A stretch of DNA of 64,000 bases from Limanda limanda (taxonomy: Eukaryota; Chordata; Actinopteri; Pleuronectiformes; Pleuronectidae), in contig NW_026870411.1 in the NCBI RefSeq assembly GCF_963576545.1, positions 124,001 through 188,000 on the forward strand, written 5' to 3'. Numbering within the stretch: the first letter of the stretch is position 1; each line of letters starts with the position of its first letter. Position numbers and translations under genes: made by a program. Positions 61,135-64,000 of this stretch are shown here, piece after piece. The notes beneath the pieces were generated by a model. It did no database searches and was not told the origin of the DNA. It was given only the letters and a program-made list of their open reading frames with translations.

Positions 61135-64000
61135 GCAAGTAGGCTCTACCCCCACTAAATGGGGTAGCGCGCATCGATCGGTACCATCCTTGAGCTTCTC
61201 CGACTTTCGGAAGGGTTAGGGTTAGGGTTAGGGATGAAAGCACATAGGAGAAAGAGATATTCTTGAATAACTTTTTTTGTGAAAGTCGGAGAGACTTGGA
61301 AAGTGGTTGCATCTGGACTAATTTGGGTCCTGCGGATCGATTGGTACCATCCCCGAGCTTGTACGACCTTCGGAAGAGGTCGACCGACGAAATTCCCCCA
61401 AATCTGAGGAGATATTCTTGAATAACTTTTTTTGTGAAGGTCGGAGAGACTTGCAAGTAGGCTCTACCCCCACTAAATGGGGTAGCGCGCATCGATCGGT
61501 ACCATTCTTGAGCTTCTCCGACTTTCGGAAGGGTTAGGGTTAGGGTTAGGGATGAAAGCACATAGGAGAAAGAGATATTCTTGAATAACTTTTTTTGTGA
61601 AGGTCGGAGAGACTTGCAAGTAGGCTCTACCCCCACTAAATGGGGTAGCGCGCATCGATCGGTACCATCCTTGAGCTTCTCCGACTTTCGGAAGGGTTAG
61701 GGTTAGGGTTAGGGATGAAAGCACATAGGAGAAAGAGATATTCTTGAATAACTTTTTTTGTGAAGGTCGGAGAGACTTGGAAAGTGGTTGCATCTGGACT
61801 AATTTGGGTCCTGCGGATCGATTGGTACCATCCCCGAGCTTGTACAACCTTCGGAAGAGGTCGACCGACGAAATTCCCCCAAATCTGAGGAGATATTCTT
61901 GAATAACTTTTTTTGTGAAGGTCGGAGAGACTTGCAAGTAGGCTCTACCCCCACTAAATGGGGTTGCGCGCATCGATCAGTACCATCCTTGAGCTTCTCC
62001 GACTTTCGGAAGGGTTAGGGTTAGGGTTAGGGATGAAAGCACATAGGAGAAAGAGATATTCTTGAATAACTTTTTTTGTGAAGGTCGGAGAGACTTGCAA
62101 GTAGGCTCTACCCCCACTAAATGGGGTAGCGCGCATCGATCGGTACCATCCCTGAGCTTCTCCGACTTTCGGAAGGGTTAGGGTTAGGGTTAGGGATGAA
62201 AGCACATAGGAGAAAGAGATATTCTTGAATAACTTTTTTTGTGAAGGTCGGAGAGACTTGGAAAGTGGTTGCATCTGGACTAATTTGGGTCCTGCGGATC
62301 GATTGGTACCATCCCCGAGCTTGTACGACCTTCGGAAGAGGTCGACCGACGAAATTCCCCCAAATCTGAGGAGATATTCTTGAATAACTTTTTTTGTGAA
62401 GGTCGGAGAGACTTGCAAGTAGGCTCTACCCCCACTAAATGGGGTAGCGCGCATCGATCGGTACCATCCTTGAGCTTCTCCGACTTTCGGAAGGGTTAGG
62501 GTTAGGGTTAGGGATGAAAGCACATAGGAGAAAGAGATATTCTTGAATAACTTTTTTTGTGAAGGTCGGAGAGACTTGCAAGTAGGCTCTACCCCCACTA
62601 AATGGGGTAGCGCGCATCGATCGGTACCATCTTTGAGCTTCTCCGACTTTCGGAAGGGTTAGGGTTAGGGTTAGGGATGAAAGCACATAGGAGAAAGAGA
62701 TATTCTTGAATAACTTTTTTTGTGAAGGTCGGAGAGACTTGCAAGTAGGCTCTACCCCCACTAAATGGGGTAGCGCGCATCGATCGGTACCATCCTTGAG
62801 CTTCTCCGACTTTCGGAAGGGTTAGGGTTAGGGTTAGGGATGAAAGCACATAGGAGAAAGAGATATTCTTGAATAACTTTTTTTGTGAAAGTCGGAGAGA
62901 CTTGGAAAGTGGTTGCATCTGGACTAATTTGGGTCCTGCGGATCGATTGGTACCATCCCCGAGCTTGTACGACCTTCGGAAGAGGTCGACCGACGAAATT
63001 CCCCCAAATCTGAGGAGATATTCTTGAATAACTTTTTTTGTGAAGGTCGGAGAGACTTGCAAGTAGGCTCTACCCCCACTAAATGGGGTAGCGCGCATCG
63101 ATCGGTACCATTCTTGAGCTTCTCCGACTTTCGGAAGGGTTAGGGTTAGGGTTAGGGATGAAAGCACATAGGAGAAAGAGATATTCTTGAATAACTTTTT
63201 TTGTGAAGGTCGGAGAGACTTGCAAGTAGGCTCTACCCCCACTAAATGGGGTAGCGCGCATCGATCGGTACCATCCTTGAGCTTCTCCGACTTTCGGAAG
63301 GGTTAGGGTTAGGGTTAGGGATGAAAGCACATAGGAGAAAGAGATATTCTTGAATAACTTTTTTTGTGAAGGTCGGAGAGACTTGGAAAGTGGTTGCATC
63401 TGGACTAATTTGGGTCCTGCGGATCGATTGGTACCATCCCCGAGCTTGTACAACCTTCGGAAGAGGTCGACCGACGAAATTCCCCCAAATCTGAGGAGAT
63501 ATTCTTGAATAACTTTTTTTGTGAAGGTCGGAGAGACTTGCAAGTAGGCTCTACCCCCACTAAATGGGGTTGCGCGCATCGATCAGTACCATCCTTGAGC
63601 TTCTCCGACTTTCGGAAGGGTTAGGGTTAGGGTTAGGGATGAAAGCACATAGGAGAAAGAGATATTCTTGAATAACTTTTTTTGTGAAGGTCGGAGAGAC
63701 TTGCAAGTAGGCTCTACCCCCACTAAATGGGGTAGCGCGCATCGATCGGTACCATCCCTGAGCTTCTCCGACTTTCGGAAGGGTTAGGGTTAGGGTTAGG
63801 GATGAAAGCACATAGGAGAAAGAGATATTCTTGAATAACTTTTTTTGTGAAGGTCGGAGAGACTTGGAAAGTGGTTGCATCTGGACTAATTTGGGTCCTG
63901 CGGATCGATTGGTACCATCCCCGAGCTTGTACGACCTTCGGAAGAGGTCGACCGACGAAATTCCCCCAAATCTGAGGAGATATTCTTGAATAACTTTTTT
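61135..64000 (+). repeat. 1,606-bp tandem duplication running off the right edge
   Basis: Units 61135-62740 (A-B-A2-B-A2-B-A2) recur from 62741 to the window end. Shared markers are GAAAGTCGG at 61282 and 62888, CATTCTTGAG in units 61453 and 63059, TACAACC in B 61779 and B 63385, GGGGTTGCG with GATCAGTACC in units 61934 and 63540, and CATCCCTGAG in units 62097 and 63703. B units start at 61298, 61779, 62260, 62904, 63385 and 63866. The final B is cut after 135 of 155 bases. Confidence 0.9.

Larger units (their letters stand above)
1..64000 (+). repeat. Composite two-monomer satellite array (A 163 bp, B 155 bp) with embedded TTAGGG
   Basis: The entire window consists of 291 A and 108 B monomers, head to tail, none inverted. 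Boundaries were set at the G after the conserved GAGAGACTT; A then begins GCAAGTAGG and B begins GGAAAGTGG. A units come in four lengths: 163 bp (262 units, three TTAGGG), 157 bp (26, two TTAGGG), 158 bp (1) and 169 bp (2, four TTAGGG). All B units are 155 bp. These lengths sum to exactly 64,000 after allowing for the two edge-truncated units, so there is no room for other sequence. Unit size is close to a nucleosome repeat, as in many centromeric and subtelomeric satellites; that role is inference. No protein-coding gene, tRNA, rRNA or transposon is visible on either strand. The array continues beyond both ends. Confidence 0.98.

Noticed and set aside
335..63880. Many overlapping minus-strand open frames of 60-638 codons
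   Set aside because: They are the same repeat read in shifting frames (163 and 155 bp are not multiples of three, their sum is). Neighbouring frames overlap each other, most starts are GTG codons at the same unit position, and the translation of the telomeric hexamers is part of every one. There is no unique coding sequence, no intron signal and no flanking gene context.
1..64000. CRISPR-like array of repeats and spacers
   Set aside because: The units are 155-163 bp, repeat over their full length and have no unique spacers.
1..64000. Transposon or retroelement remnants
   Set aside because: The unit tiling accounts for every base. No target-site duplications, terminal repeats or transposase/reverse transcriptase similarity are visible.
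1..64000. Assignment to a named species satellite
   Set aside because: I do not recognise this monomer. TTAGGG telomeres and CpG content fit many eukaryotes, and a database search of the A and B consensus would be needed.

Overview
The whole 64 kb window is a satellite DNA array. I can assign every base to one of two tandemly arranged monomers, all in the same orientation, with no unique sequence, gene, RNA gene, transposon or CRISPR array between them. Monomer A is 163 bp in its standard form and monomer B is 155 bp. Walking the boundaries base by base gives 291 A units (the first lacks its first 4 bases) and 108 B units (the last is cut at 135 bases by the window edge). The unit lengths add up exactly to 64,000. 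The array runs off both ends of the window.

Each A unit holds a short telomere-like tract, GGG followed by (TTAGGG)3, always with the G-rich strand on +. This suggests a nuclear genome with TTAGGG-type telomeres and a subtelomeric or interstitial-telomeric satellite. Such telomeres occur in animals, many fungi, several protist lineages and some Asparagales plants, so I cannot name the organism. CpG sites are frequent (7 in A, 9 in B), and many of the variants between units are CpG to TpG or CpA changes, which points to past cytosine methylation. GC is about 47% for both monomers.

A and B are related. They align without gaps over positions 1-79 (weakly at 1-19, well at 39-79) and share an identical 44-bp AT-rich tail with a T7 run. 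They differ completely in the block between these, which holds the telomeric hexamers in A and a SalI-palindrome/C-rich segment in B.

Layout: B units are separated by runs of 0 to 8 A units. The order is not a simple period. It is built from nested segmental duplications that shared variant bases make visible: a 1,614-bp tandem pair (2866-6248), a 1,755-bp block copied at +6,712, a 3,526-bp block copied at +6,082, a 2,075-bp tandem duplication (21291-25603), a 2,401-bp tandem duplication (27041-32005), a roughly 5-kb block copied at +6,088 (29442-40506), a three-copy family in the last third (offsets 4,681, 7,410 and 12,091), and a 1,606-bp tandem duplication still in progress at the right edge. 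The left half has AB-alternating stretches and 2-hexamer A units. The right third lacks AB alternation, keeps almost only 3-hexamer A units and has its own variants (T9 run, TTGCG).

Open frames seen on the minus strand are products of the repeat (A+B = 318 bp, divisible by three) and are not annotated as genes. No system of interacting genes is present. The interest lies in the telomere-bearing composite satellite and its amplification history.
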